A DNA stretch of 64,000 bases from Lycocorax pyrrhopterus obiensis (GCA_014706295.1 JACSVZ010000038.1:186001-250000); one strand, 5' to 3'. Positions 28,891 to 41,800 are shown, counted from the first letter of the stretch. The notes: generated by a model not told the origin, from the sequence alone. Numbers and translations: made by a program.

Positions 28891-29355
28891 ATGTCCCCCG
28901 CGGGTGGCACGTCCTCTGTCCCCTACGACTTTTCCCTCTGGTACCTCCCTGAGGATGACCACATCGCCTCCCACATCGTGGAGCGCCTGAGGGAAGAGGG
29001 ATTTCGGGGCTTCACCGAGCACCAGGACCAAGTGGCCGGGACGTCTGTCATCCTGACGGCCGTGGAGGCCATCGAGGCCAGCCGGGTGGCCATCCTGCTC
29101 CTCTCGGCCAAGTCCGTGGGCGACCAGTGGTGCCAGCGCGTGTCCCAGTGGAGCCTGTTCCACAGTATCCACCAGGACGGCCCCAAGGTGGTCCCCGTGT
29201 GCGTGGGGGTGACCAGAGCCGAGGTGCCCCAGTTCCTGCAGCACCTGGTCCCTCTGGAATACCAGAACGAGTTCTTCTTCCAGCGGCTCCTGGCCAGCCT
29301 GAGGTCCCACCCAGGCAGCGGGGCCAGGCGGGTCCCACCCAAGGGGACGAACTGA
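28891..29355 (+). CDS. Small single-exon TIR-domain protein, unassigned
   Basis: A 154-residue protein that is almost only a TIR domain. Box 1 is VPYDFSLWYLPEDD, the BB loop is TEHQDQVAGTS, box 2 runs into EAIEASRVAILLLSAKSVGD followed by WC, and box 3 is NEFFFQRLLASL. TIR domains mediate homotypic adaptor contacts in Toll/IL-1 signalling. By eye it is nearest the TICAM (TRIF/TRAM) type (compare ILLLTENFLRDTWC), but I cannot name an orthologue, and bird TICAM1 is much longer. The BB-loop proline of TRIF-like QVPG is alanine. No signal peptide or membrane segment was seen. The ATG at 28891 is chosen because the domain starts ten residues later. The frame stays open back to the C19orf25 stop, so the protein could instead be a downstream exon or readthrough extension of that gene. 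Confidence 0.7.
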   Translation: MSPAGGTSSVPYDFSLWYLPEDDHIASHIVERLREEGFRGFTEHQDQVAGTSVILTAVEAIEASRVAILLLSAKSVGDQWCQRVSQWSLFHSIHQDGPKVVPVCVGVTRAEVPQFLQHLVPLEYQNEFFFQRLLASLRSHPGSGARRVPPKGTN

Positions 29356-29417
29356 GGGACCACCGGGGGGGCTGGGTCGGGGGCCAGCACGGCTGTGGAA
29401 AACTGCCCTGTTTTTCT

Positions 29418-29423
29418 AATAAA
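29418..29423 (+). terminator. AATAAA poly(A) signal after the TIR ORF
   Basis: The first canonical plus-strand hexamer after C19orf25. It could serve both C19orf25 and the TIR ORF. Confidence 0.8.
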
Positions 29424-29712
29424 GGTGGTGGGAATAGCTCACCCAGCACTGTGGGTTGCCGTAAATCTCATAACCCCCCGTTTTTTGGAGAGCTGAAAGT
29501 GCCGCTTTCTGTCTGCGGAGCCGAGCGCTGGAGGGGCCGTGGGTGTTTCCCACCCCCACAGGTGTTACCTTGTGGGTGCTTCTTCCCCTTCCTGCCCCCC
29601 CGAGCGGGATCTGTGCCCCGCTGCTGCCCTGCTCCGCTGTCACACGCGACCTGCGGCTCCTCCGGCACCGCTCCAGCTCGGGACCAGCACCGGGAGACGC
29701 GGAGCAGGCGGG

Positions 29713-31276
29713 ATGGGGGCGAGGGGCTGCCTGGGGCCGCTGCTGCTGCTGCTGCTGCCGCCCCTCCCTTGGGGTGAGCACCATGGCCATGGGTCCGGCG
29801 TGGCCAGCAGGGGCTCGGAGTCACTTGCCGGGGCGGTGGCAGGTGCTGGTGGGGACAGGACCTGGCTCCAGCCGTCGATCATCGGGGGACGCGAGGCCAA
29901 ACCCCACTCCCGGCCCTATATGGCGTCCCTCCAGTTCAGGGGGGTTCACGCCTGCGGGGCAGCGCTGCTGCACCGGCGCTGGGCGCTGACGGCCGCGCAC
30001 TGCCTGCCTCGGGGGTGAGTCCGGCATGGGTGTCCTGCCCGGGGAAGGGACCGGGCTCTGGGTGGGGCTCCGAGTGACCGGCGCCGGGCTGACACCACTC
30101 CCGGTGCGGGGCAGGTCGTGGGACAAGGCGGTGCTGGTGGTGGGGCTGCACAAGTGGCGGGATAGCGGGGCGGACACGCAGAGATTCCGCATCCGGGCTG
30201 CCTGTCCGCACCCCGGCTACGACCAAGACACGAGGGAGAACGACCTGCTCCTGCTCCAGGTGGGGCTCGGGCCGACCGCGGGGAAGGCTCCGAGGCGGGG
30301 CTGGAGCGGCGGCGGTGCCGGGAAGCGCTGCCGGGAAGGGGCGGGGGGGTTCGCACGGTGTCGGCGCAGCTGCGCTCGCAGCCGGGGCGGGCGGCTCGGT
30401 GACATTTCCGCTTCTCACCCCTCCAAGAGATTTCACACCTGGGTGTCATCTCCCCGCTCCCATGCGCGCTGCACCGGCTCGGTGCTCCCCTTCGATCCGC
30501 GGCCTTGGGGGGCTCGTCCTCTGCCCCCTCACCTGCGGCATTGGGGTCAGCCCCCCACCCACAGCATTGGGGTGCTCCCTGCCAACCCCTCCGCCCGTGG
30601 GAGGGGGTCTGACACCGCCCCCCGCCCGCAGCTGGAGGGGACGGTGACACTGAGCAGGGCACGGCGTCTCATCTCGCTGTCGAGCCGGGATCCGGCGCCG
30701 GGGGCGCGGTGCAGCCTGGCGGGCTGGGGGCTCACGGCCGGCAGGAACGGGGAGCTGTCGCCCACCCTGCAGGAGCTGGAGGTGACGGTGATGGACGCGC
30801 GGATGTGCAACAACAGCCGCTTCTGGCACGGCGGCATCGCCCCCACCATGATCTGCTTCCAGGGGCAGCGCCGCGGCTCGGCACCCGCCAAGGTGAGGAT
30901 TTGGGGGTCCAAGGGCTGTAAAGCTCTGCCCACCCCGAGCCCCGGTGCGGGTTGCGGGGGGCTCCGGGGAGGGTGTTCACCCTGAGCAGGTGAGATGTCC
31001 CCCTGGCCGTGGTGGGGGTCCCTGCCCCCTGCTCAGGGTTCACTCCCTGGGGTCACCCCCCCTCAGGGTGACTCGGGGAGCCCGTTGGTGTGCGGGAAGC
31101 GGCCGGCAGCGGCCGGCGTGATGTCCTTCAGCAGCAAGGACCCCACTGACCCTTTCAAGCCGCCGGTGGCCACCTCGACCGTGAAGCACAAGAAGTGGAT
31201 CCGGAAAACGCTGCGGAGGGGGTGCCCCCAGGGACAGACAGAACACCCCTTCCTATTTACACAGGTTGGCTTTTAA
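29713..31276 (+). CDS. GZMM: Granzyme M-like serine protease lacking one disulfide
   Basis: Chymotrypsin-fold protease of the granzyme/neutrophil protease group, stored in granules of killer lymphocytes in mammals. Five phase-consistent exons (29713-29773, 29843-30014, 30115-30259, 30632-30892, 31067-31276) give 282 residues. A leucine-rich signal peptide is followed by [20 protein letters not shown], His57 in LTAAHC, Asp102 in ENDLLLLQ and Ser195 in [24 protein letters not shown] and FKPPVATS are strong GZMM signatures. Two oddities: the cysteines at positions 191 (APCK reads APAK) and 220 (CTD reads PTD), which normally pair, are both absent; and the invariant Gly197 is Ser. Other cysteine pairs remain. 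A C-terminal tail of about 20 residues past the WIRK helix is longer than in mammals. The exon 2 acceptor has a weak pyrimidine tract but is the only one fitting phase. Confidence 0.85.
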
Positions 31277-31277
31277 T
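31272..31277 (-). terminator. APC2: ATTAAA candidate poly(A) signal of APC2
   Basis: TTTAAT on plus, ATTAAA on minus, 1.57 kb after the APC2 stop; no minus AATAAA was seen nearer. It overlaps the GZMM stop codon (31274-31276) on the other strand. Confidence 0.45.
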
Positions 31278-32848
31278 TGGGAATACTGTCCAGAGTCTGG
31301 TAAAATAACATCCTTAGTACATAGATACAGTGACGGGGAGCGGAGCCCGGCGAGATTGTCCATGGAGGAGGGGGAGGGCGGTGGCTTGGACCCCGGGGGG
31401 CGATGCTGGCCCTCCTGCCACCCCTGTGCTCCCTTACAGCACTTGGAATGCTGCTCCTGGGATTTTCCACCTTTTCCTTCAGTCCTGGCCGCTGGTTCCT
31501 CCCTGCTGGCCGCTGCCAGGGCAGGGGGGGTCCAGTGGGCACCGGGGTGTGCCCATCCCCACAACACCGGTGCACATCCCTGGGGACCCCCTGCATGTCC
31601 CCACAGTCCTGGTGTCTCCCTGTCCCCACTGTGTGTCCCCAGTGCAACCACCCAGAGCCCCTCACTGTGTCCCCACAGCCGCCCAGGTGTGTCCCCTGCA
31701 CATGTCCCCATAGCCCTGTGTCTGTCCCTGCACCCCCCCGGCGCTGGGATGGAGGGGGCACAAAGGTGACCCCACCCAAAGCAGGTAGTGATGGTGGGAG
31801 GACCGGGAGGTACCCACGGGGTCTGGGACCACCCGGATTGGGGGTCCCTCTGCAGCCCATCCCACTCCCAGGGGCCGAGGCACTTCCCACACACCCCAGT
31901 CTCGGCAGCTGGGCCCGGCTGGCAGCAGGAGTGGGGGTGTCCCCGGCGTTTTGGGGCTGGGGGGCCCCGCGCTCGTGGGCGTAATCCAGTCCTGGATGGA
32001 TCCGTGTCCACATCCACAAGGACACACCGGGATCCTGGCTGCGAGCCGAGGCTCTTCTGCCCCAGGGGTGGGAGGCTGGGGGTGCTGCCGATGAAGGTGA
32101 GGGACCCCAGACCCTTTCCTGGGGGTTGGGCATCCCGGTGCTGGCTCAGCACCCTGTCCCCTCCCAGGGCAGCCCCCCAGCCTGGTGACAGCACCCTGTG
32201 AGCAGCCCTCGGGATGAGCCCATCGGGACCCTGGCCACCCCCGTGAGCCCCTGCCCAGCTCCTCCCGCACCATTTCCACCTGCCACCACCTCGGACCAGC
32301 ACAGGTCACCCAGCAGCAATCAGGAGCTTCCAGCAGCACAAACAGGGGTCCTGGCCCCCGTCTCCCCCTCCAAAGCCTCTCCCCTGAGTCCCTATCGCTG
32401 TTAATAAATGAGCTGTGATCGCTGGCAGAGCCAGAGTTGGTGCCACACAAGCTGGAGCGTGTGGGGTTTTCCCGGTACCGGGGTGGGCTGTGTCAGCTTC
32501 CTGGCGTGTGGGACCAGGCTCTGGTTCAACCCCTGGGTGAGCGGGATGGGAGCACGTGGGGACACGGCCCCACCTCAGCTTGTCCCTGGATGTCCATCAG
32601 CAGGAGGAGATGGTCCATGAGAATCACCCCAGCTTGGGGTGTCAGACCCGGAACGTTCCCAGCTCTGTCCAGTCCTTGCCGCTGGGAATTGTGATGCTTC
32701 AGCACAGCAAGACCCCAGCCGGGGCCAGCAGCGGGTTGGGGTGACTCACTGGTCCCCAGCTGTCCCAAATCCCCATGTGTGTCCCCAGCGCAGTCCTGGC
32801 CAGCTCCCGTGGGGCTGGGGGTGTCGCAGGACCCTCATTGGGGCATCA
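31278..32848. other. Overlapping 3' flanks of GZMM (+) and APC2 (-)
   Basis: No further gene was recognised. A plus-strand AATAAA at 32403-32408 is a candidate for GZMM, and the APC2 3' UTR runs the other way, so antisense overlap is likely. Confidence 0.5.
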
Positions 32849-35800
32849 TCAAGCTTGGATTTTCTCCACCGCCTTGTCGGCCACCGCTGTCACCGCCATG
32901 GGGCTGGGGACGTAGTTGAAGGGGGTGACACGGGCGGCTTTGCTGGGGGAGCCGTGCCGGCTGGCGGGGAAGGTCCCGGCGGGCGCCTCGTGGCCGAAGG
33001 AGATGGGCAGGGCGGCCTTGGCGGGCGCGGGGGCTTCGCCGTCGCCGGTGACGCGGGGGTGCGGGGGTCCCTCGCGGGTCTCCAGCGTGGGAGAGGTGCT
33101 GGAGTTGGTCTTGGAGGTGGCGAAGTCCTCGGTCTGCACCACGGCGTCGCTGGTCTTCCTGGGCGTGCCGGGGGTACCGGGGGTGCCGGGGGGCTCCTCG
33201 TCGCCGGAGCCCGCCAGCGGCAGCGCGGAGGAGGGCAGCGTGCTCTTGAGGATGTGCGGGATGTCCTCGTCCCGGATCCTCCGCCACGTGCCCTTCATCA
33301 TCACCACCGGCGGCTTCCCCGGCGGCCCCCCGGGAGCCGGCTCGTTCTGCCGCCGCCGCGCCGCCGCCTCGGAGCGCACGGAGGACGGGCTGGCCGCCCG
33401 CCGCGCCACGCTGATGTTGGGCGAGGACGAGTAGCGCTTGAAGGGCTCGGCCGCGGGCGCGCTGGTCTTCACCGGCAGCCGGGACGGGCTCTCGGAGCTG
33501 GTCCGGCGCGGCGGCTTGACCCCGGCCGTGGCTTTGCCGCCGGGCTGGGCTCTGGGGATGAGCGGCCGCTGGCCGGGGGTCGCCGGTTTGGCCGCCTTGA
33601 GCTCGTCGCAGCGGGAGGAGCAGAGGAACACGGCCGGGAGCGCGGCTCGGCTGCGCTGGGGGGAGCCCCGGCGGGGCAGCGAGGTGGCCGGCGGCGCCTG
33701 GGACAGGTCGGAGCGGTGCCGCAGCAGCAGGCTCGAGGATTCCTTGATGAAGGTGAGCTGGCGCAGGAAGCCGGAGCGGTCCGAGTCGCTCCCGCTGGAG
33801 CGGGCGGATGACATCCGCACCAGGTTGAGGCGGCTGCCCCCCGGCCCCCCGGGCCGAGCCTTGGAGCCATCGACCTGCTCCTCCAGCACCGGCATGGCCC
33901 CCCGGCCCGGCAGCACCTTCCTGCTGGGCTTCTGCATGAAGGGGATGCGCACGGGCGACTTCTGCGTCTTGGACTGCCTGGGAGCCGGGGATTTGGGGGC
34001 CGGGGCTCTGGCCGGGGGTCCCGGCGGGGAGGAGGAGCCGCCCGCCTTGCCCGCGGCCGGGCCGCTCTGTTTGGTGGCCTGGGAGGGCGACGGCAGCTTC
34101 TTGGGGGCGTGCTGGGAGGGCGTGGAGGTGCGGGAGGAGCCCGAGGACGGGGGGCCTTTGCCGATGCGGGCGGGCGGGGTCGTGCTCCTCTTGGGCAGCG
34201 CCAGGTCCCCGGTCTCGGGGGCTTTGCCCAGCCGGTGCAGGCTCCGCGAGCGCTGCTGGCTCAGAGAGAGGTTCTTGGCCGGCGGCGCCTCGGGCTTGGC
34301 CGCGGGGCTCTTCTTCGGGGTGGCCCGTGGGCTGGGGGCATCTTTGGCCAGGCTGGGCATGTAGATGACGGTCCTGCCGCGGAAGACCACGGGCAGGTTG
34401 GGCACCGGCTTGGCGGGCGCCGGGCTCCGCTCCGGCCTGGCGCTGGCGCGGCCGGCGGGACGGGCAGCGGCCGCCTCCTTCCGCTCCGGCCGGCCCTTGC
34501 TGTGCTCCCTCCTCGCCGTGTCCCGGCCTGAAGCGCTGCCGGGCCGCTGCTTCTCCTGCCTGCCCAGGGAGAGCTGCAGCGTGGAGCCCACCGAGAGCCC
34601 CGACATGAAGGACAGGATGGAGTCGGACTCGGAGGAAGGCTCCCGTGACAGGGAGGCGGCAGCCTGGTGCAGCCAGGTGACGATGGAGTTGGCTCCCTCC
34701 TGGATGGCTTGCCACTCCACGCTGTCCAGGTCGGAGCCCCGGTCGGAGCCGGCCTCCTCCTCGGGGTGATGCCTGGCCTCGGCTTTCCGCTCCCTCCCGC
34801 CAGGGCCCGCCGGCTTCTGCTTTCTCTCCACCAGCCTGCGGCGAGCCGCGGGCCGCCGGCGCTTGGGCATGGCCGAGCCGATGCATTTCTGCAGCAGATC
34901 ATCCTCCGAGTTGAGGCTGGGGGAGCTGGGCGAGCCCCCCTGCGCCTGCCCCACCGCGGCCGACCGCGGCCAGGTGGCTTTGCCGCAGGGCTGGCCCCGC
35001 TCCTCGCCCTCAGAGAGGTTGGCGTCGCTCAGGGAGCTCATGGAGGAGCTCAGGGAGTAGCACGGCGGCGTCTCGTCGGCGATGAGGTTGTTTTGAGGCT
35101 TCGTCTTCACCGGACGGGGACCGGGCTCGGGGTCCTTGTGGGGGATGGACCCTCCCCAGTGCTCCCTGCGTGGCGCCCGGCCGGGCTGGGCTCTGCTGCC
35201 GGAACCATCCCTGCCCGCCTTGGGCAGCTCGTCCAAATCCGGATCGTAGAAGCAGTAGACGGCTTCCTCCGTCGGCGTTGTGTGGCACAGCGACTGGAAC
35301 ACCACCCCGTCCTCCAGAGCGTCATCCTTCCTCCCGGGGGCACCGCTGGCCCTGCCCACCCCCAGCTCCAGGCTGGCTGTGCCCTTCGGAAGGGTCTGGG
35401 CCCGCTTCCCCTCTCCGCGGCCCGGTCCCGCTTTGCCCTTTCCGGCGGAGCTGAGCCGGGCGGGTGCCGAGCTGCCGGAGGCGGCCCTGCGGGCCGGGAT
35501 GGTGCCGGGCTCACGGCGCCGCTCGGGCAGGGGGTGCTCGGCCTCCTCGCCCGCCGGGTACCGCAGGGTCTCGTCGCTCAGCGAGGCGGCGCTGGAGAAG
35601 TTGACGGGGGTCCCGTCGGCCGAGTCAGTGAATGAGTCGTCGTCCTTGAAGAGGTCGCGGGCAGTGGCTCGCAGGTGCTTGGGCACGCCGGGGTGGGCGT
35701 GGGCCGGCACCAGCATGTACACGGGGACGTGCACCGGCTTCTTGGTCTGCGGGTGCAGCACCTGGCCGGACAGCAGCGAGGTCTTGACCTTGCGGAAGCG

Positions 35801-38800
35801 GGAGGGCATGGCCGAGCTGATGCACTCCTTGAGGATCTCGATGTCGTCGTCGTCGGGGGGCTCGGGACGCTCGGCCCTTCGCCGGCCCTCCAGGTACCGC
35901 TCCTCCCGCCGCTCCTCCCGCTTCTCGTGGGCTGCGAAGTTCAGGCTGTTCTTCTCCGGGAAGGTGGGGATCAGCTTGAGCTCCACGTCCTTCTGGACGT
36001 AGTGCTCGTGGAGGGGCAGGGCGCTCAGGCTGGAGGCGCATGAGAAGTTCTCATTGGGTTTCTCCACCGTGAAGTAGACCATGGAGTCCAGGTCCTGGGG
36101 CAGCTGGAAGCGTTCCTTGAAGTCGGTGATCTCCATGAACTTCTTGACGTTGTTCTCCCACTGGATGTTGAACTGGCTGGTCTCCTTCTCCGGCTGGCAG
36201 CCCAGCTCGAAGAGGGGAGTCTTGCTGCGGCTGGGGGGCATGGTCTGCCCGGGGCTGTCGGGCAGCTCGCTGGGGCTGATGGTGCCGCTGATCATTTCGC
36301 TGCACGGGTCGCTCTGGATGGAGCTGGCGATGGAGGGGCTCTCGAAGCTGCCCAGGGAGCTGACGGAGCTGCAGCGGCTCATCACCAGTGGCGTCTCCTG
36401 GATGTAGTTCTCCGAGGAGCTGGAGGGCGTCAGGTCCTCCTGGCGCGAGGGCGAGGCCTCCCGCAGGAAAACCTTGTCACGCTTCGGGAAGGGGATGGAG
36501 ATGGGCTGGGAGATCCCCACCGGCGTGGTGGGACCCGGATCCACCGCCTTCTCCTTCTCCTGCCTCCCGTCCTCCCCTTCTGCATCCCCTTCCTCCATCT
36601 CCAGGATCTCCAGGGAGGAGTCACTATCCAGGTCGTTCTCGCTGTGGCTCTGCCCGTCCAGCACGTTGTCTGCCGAGGAGAGGGAGGACAGGGAGCTGCA
36701 CCGGGAGAAGCAGATCGGGGTGTCCTCCACCGAGTACTTCTGCACCGACTCCTGCTCCGCTGACGCTGGTGGCTGGGCCGGCAGCTTCTCCGGGATCTTG
36801 CTCAGGGGCTCAGCTGCCTGCAGCAGCGCCGGGGGGAGCCAGGCTTGCTTCCTGCCCAGGAGGGATGGCTGGTGGCCAGCGGCCGCGCTGCTCTTGGCCA
36901 GGGTCTCGAGCATGGGGACGTGCTGGTAGGAGGGAGAGAGCTTGATGGTGCGAACATGGGGGTCGGTGGGCGGCTTGGTGCCCACCTCCTTCTTCCACTC
37001 CGTCTCCTTCTCCAGCACCTTGGGGCTGGGGAAAGTCACCATCTTCTTGGCCCGTTCGGGCAGGTCCCGCTGCTCCGATTTGTCTGGCTCGGCCGGGTCC
37101 CACGCGGGGGGCTCGGCCCGCTCTGGTTTGCCCAGGATGCTCTTGAGGTCGAGCCGGCTGGGCCGCTTCTGGTAGCGCTGCAGCTCGTCACGATAGTCCA
37201 GGAAGGCGGCCCTGGGGCAGGGCTTCATGTGCTCCTTGGTGCAGTAGCCGTCGCTGGTGCTGCCGCTGTTGAGGCTGTCGGTGGACAGGCTGGTGTAGGC
37301 CGTCTTCAGCCGCAGCAGGGTGTGTGCCCGGCTCAGGCTCTCCCTCTTGGCAAAGCCGCCAGCGTCTGACAGCCGGCACGGTGAGCAGGACTGGGCGCGC
37401 GCCTCGTGCCCCTCCTCGGGGCCGTACTGCCAGTCCAGGCAATGGTCCTCAGAGCTGAGGCTGAAGCTGTCGTCCGAGGAGTTGTGCATGGTGGAGATGT
37501 CCTCCACCAGCTTGTCGATCTTGGCCACCGTGCTGGAGATCTTGTTGGCCAACTTCTCGGCGGCCAGCGAGACGTCGTCCTCCGGCAGCGGCGGCTTCTT
37601 GGGCTCGGCCATCTTCCCGCTGCCGTCCTTCTCCGGCTCCGGGCAGCGCCGCTGCGCCAGCGCCCGTGGCAGCGCCTGGCCCTGCAGGAAGGAGGAGTTG
37701 AGGAACATGGAGAGGACGGAGGCGCTGGCCGTCTCCACGCCAGTGGAGATGTTGGGCACCTCGTCATCGTCGAAGCAGCCAGAGTCGGAGGCGTAGTCCT
37801 TCACCAGGCTCTCCATGTGCCGCATCGGCTTCTTGGCGCTCTGGCCCTTCAGGCTCTGCTTCTCCATGGTGTCGAAGGTCTCCGCCAGGTGTTTGGCGTC
37901 CAGCTCGGCCTCCAGCGCCTTCTGCTTGCGCATGTAGAGCGAGGGCATGCAGGAGCCCGGCGACACCACGGCCGCGTCCTTGTACTTGGGGGGCCGGTTG
38001 GTGAGGAGGTTGCGCAGCGCGGCCGCGCTGCCCATGGCGATCATCTTGTGCTTGGAGTGGATGAGGTTGCGGAGCATGCTGACCGCCCCCAGGTCCCACA
38101 GCAGCTCCTGGTCGCGGGGGCTGCGGGCGGACAGGTTCCAGAGGGTGCCGCAGGCGTTGCTGACGATGGTCAGGCTGTGCGAGCGCAGGTGCTGCAGCAG
38201 CGTCTGCAGGCAGTTGTGGTCCCGGAGCACCTGCCTGCAGGACAGAGGGGACCCCACAGCTGTCAGGATGGTCCTGGACCCCTCCCCAACCCCTTTGTGG
38301 GGTCCGCAGTGCCCCCACACCTGCCCAGCCATGACATCCCCCCAGTGCTCCCTTGGGGTCAGCAGTGCCCCCTGACCCTGCAGCACCCCCATCCATGGTG
38401 CCCAGGGTCCCTCATCTCCATTCCCATCCCCCGATGCCATCCTGGGGTCCGTGGTGCCCTGGGTCCCCCAGGTGCGTCCCCACTCTGCCGTGCCCCTCAC
38501 CTGTAATCCTCCCGCGTGGCGACGAGGCTGGAGACATTCCTGAGGATGCCGCCGCCGCTCTCGATGATGGCCAGGGAGTTGCTCTGGCACTTGTAGGTGA
38601 GGGTGCTGACCAGGAAGCCCAGGGCCCCCTCCACCCCACAGATGGCCGCCTTGTTCTCCGTGCTGTGCGCCGAGAGGTTCCACAGCGCGCTCAGGACGCT
38701 CTTCAGTGTCGACTCCTGCGCCAGGAGGGGACACACAACCCCTGTCAGCCCTGTCCGGTCACCCTGTGCCCGCTGCCACCCGCCCCAGGGTGGACACACA

Positions 38801-41800
38801 ACCCCTGTCAGCCGTGTCCGGTCACCCTGTGCCCGCTGCCACCCGCCCCAGGGTGGACACACAACCCCTGTCAGCCCTGTCCGGTCACCCTGTGCCCGCT
38901 GTCACCCGCCCAGGCTCACCTTGCCGGCGTGCAGGGCACAGCGCGTCAGCCCGGTGACGCTGCCCACCTCCCGCAGCACCTTCTTGCTGTTGATGTCAGC
39001 GCGCCAGGAGAGGTTCCTCAGGATGCTGGAGACCACCTGGAGGGGCAGAGCGGGGTGAGTGACCACTGGGACTGTCCCCCTGCCTGTCCCCCACCACAGG
39101 GACCCCCACCAGCACCCACCTGGTGCAGCTCCTCGCTGTCGGAGCCCAGCTGAGCCACGATGGCCTCCATGCAGCCCCGGCGGGAGCACAGCGTGGCCTG
39201 CGGGGAGGATGAGGGTGGTGAGGGTGACATCGTGACCCCCGGACCCGGCTGACCCCCCCAAACCGCCGCCCCCCACCTTGTTGACCACGTCGCCAAAGGT
39301 GAGGTTGGTGAGGGCCATCCCCGCGTAGCGTCGCAGCGCCAGGTTCAGGGGATCGTTGGTCATCTTGTGCATCTCGTAGTCCACCTGCAGCAGCTCGGCC
39401 ACGGCCTGCAGCCCACCTGTGGGATGGGACACCGGTCATTTGGGGTTCCCCAACCTCCAGCACCCCGCCTGGCTGCGGTGCAGAGGGAAGGAGCCCCCTC
39501 CCCACGCTCACCCAGCTCGTTCATGGCCCGCCGGTACTCCTCGTCGAAGGACAGCTTCATGATGGCACAGGTGGCCTGGCAGATCTGGGGCTCGATGGGC
39601 ACGGGCACTGCGGGGCGATGAGGGTCAGTCCCCTGTGTCACACGCGGGTGGTCCCAGCCCCTCCCAGCCCCGCCCAGCCCCTCCCAGCCCCGGCCCGGCC
39701 CTACCCGCGCCCTCAGGGCCCCGTCCCCCGTCCTGGCTCTGCATCTGCAGCCAGTCCCAGCAGGTCTCCGAGTAGGAGCGGATCTGCTCCAGCACGTGCA
39801 GCACCCGCATCTCCTTCTTGGCCTGGCCCTCGTCGGGCTGGGAGAAGACGATGTTGTGCAGGGCGGCGTTGGCTCGCATCCGGGCGTCCTTGGCGCCCGT
39901 GGGGCTCTCGGGGGGCCCCGGCTCCCCGTCAGAGTCGTGCAGGATCTGGATGAGCAGGGGCAGGCAGCCCGACTTGCGCATGGCCTGGCAGCTCTCCTGC
40001 GAGCTGGACATGGCCAGCAGCGTGCGGGACATGTCCTCCTTGTCCCGCGTGGCCAGCATGGACAGCAGCCAGAACACCACCTCCACCTGCGGGGGGACAC
40101 GCGGGGTCAAGCTCAGCCCTACCCCGGGCTCAGCCTGCCCCGGCCGGGCTCCGGCTGCTGCCCCTCACCTTGGTGTTGCCCCCCTCCTCGGGGTGGGTCG
40201 GGGGGTCCAGGCTGCCGTCCCCCTCCATGCCCGGGACCTTCCCGCAGAGCTGCAGAGGAGGGGGCAGGTGGGGGGGGCTGCATTGCAGCGCCCTCGCCCC
40301 CATACCCAGCCCCTCCCCACTTTCCTGCCACCCCCCGCGATTCCCAGGCGTTGCTTCCGTCAGTGCCAGGGGTGTATTTTAAGCTAAAATCAGGGATGAT
40401 TGGGATGGGGGGGCTGCTACAGCCGCGGGCTCGGGGAAGGGAGAGCGTGGGCGAGCGAGTGGGTGGGCAGCGGGGAGGGGGCTGAGCCTGCGGAGCTGAT
40501 GGAGGGGTTGGAAATGGGGGGGGGGCTGTGAGGATCTGGGGGTGTTGGAGGGGCTGGGGGTGATGGGGGGCTGTGGGTGCTGCCACGTGGGGCTGTGGGT
40601 GATGGTGGGAGGGGGGTCGTGATGGGACTGTGTCGATGGCGGGGCTGTGGGTGACGATGGTGGGGCTGTGGTGATGGCAGCCAGTGACAGTGATGATGGC
40701 AGGGCTGTGGGTGACAGTGGGGCCATGACGATGCCAGCCTGTGACAATGACGATGGCAGGGCTGTGGGTGACAGTGACAATGGCCATGGCAGCCTGTGAC
40801 AGTGACAATGGCAGGGCTGTGGGTGACAGTGGGACAATGGTGATGGCAGCCAGTGACAGTGACGATGGCAGGGCTGTGGGTGACAGTGGGGCCATGATGA
40901 TGGCAGGGCTGTGGGTGACAGTGACAATGGCCATGGCAGCCCGTGACAATGACGATGGCAGGGCTGTGGGTGACACTGGGTCCATGGCAATGGTGGGGCT
41001 GTGGGTGACAGTGACGATGGTGATGGCATCACCATGACGATGATGATGGTGGGGCTGTGGGTGACACTGGGACCATGGCGATGCCAGCCTGTGACGATGA
41101 CGATGACGATGACGATGGCAGGCTGCCCACCCTGGCGTCTCGGTCGGCGGCAGATGCTGCGGGAGCCCCCGCGCCCGCCCGCCCGCCATGGCCTACTTCT
41201 GGTCTCCATGGCAACTGCCCATTTCACGGTGCCCGAGCCACACAAAGCCCTGGCTGTGCCGATGGGGACAGCGCGGGGACAATGGCGGGGGGGCCGTGCT
41301 GGCCCCCTCCTCCACCCTCCCTGGCTCCATGGCCCCGCGGGGACCAGGGACACCCCGGCCCCGCTACCTGCGGCTCCGGCTGCTGCGCCTTGTCCTGCGC
41401 CTCCATCAGCTCCTTGTCGATCTGCTCCAGCCGGGATGCCCGGATCTGGGGGGGGGGACAGAGAGGGGGTTGGAGAGGGCTGGGACCCCCCCAGGACCAC
41501 AAAAAAATGGGAGGGAGGGGTGTCAGTGTGCAAGGAACGGGGTGTGAGGAGCTGGTGCAAGGCGTGAGGAGCTGGTGTAGGGTGTGAGCAGCTGGTGTAG
41601 GGTGCAAAGAGCTGGTGTAGGGTGCCTGGAACTGCTTGGAGGGTGCCCAGGGTTGAGCCCGTCAGTCTGGGGCCCCCCAGGGGAGGGACAGGGGGAGTTT
41701 GGGGGTGAAGAACCCGACCTGTGCCCGCTGCACCATCTCGTCGGCCGTCCCGAAGCGCTCCTCCATCAGCGAGCGGATGTGCTGCGCCTCGAACTGCAGC

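Noticed and set aside
33438..38506. Several plus-strand and alternate minus-strand frames of 130-690 residues within the APC2 terminal exon
   Set aside because: Antisense or shifted shadows of a 5.4-kb GC-rich coding exon whose real frame is clearly APC2.
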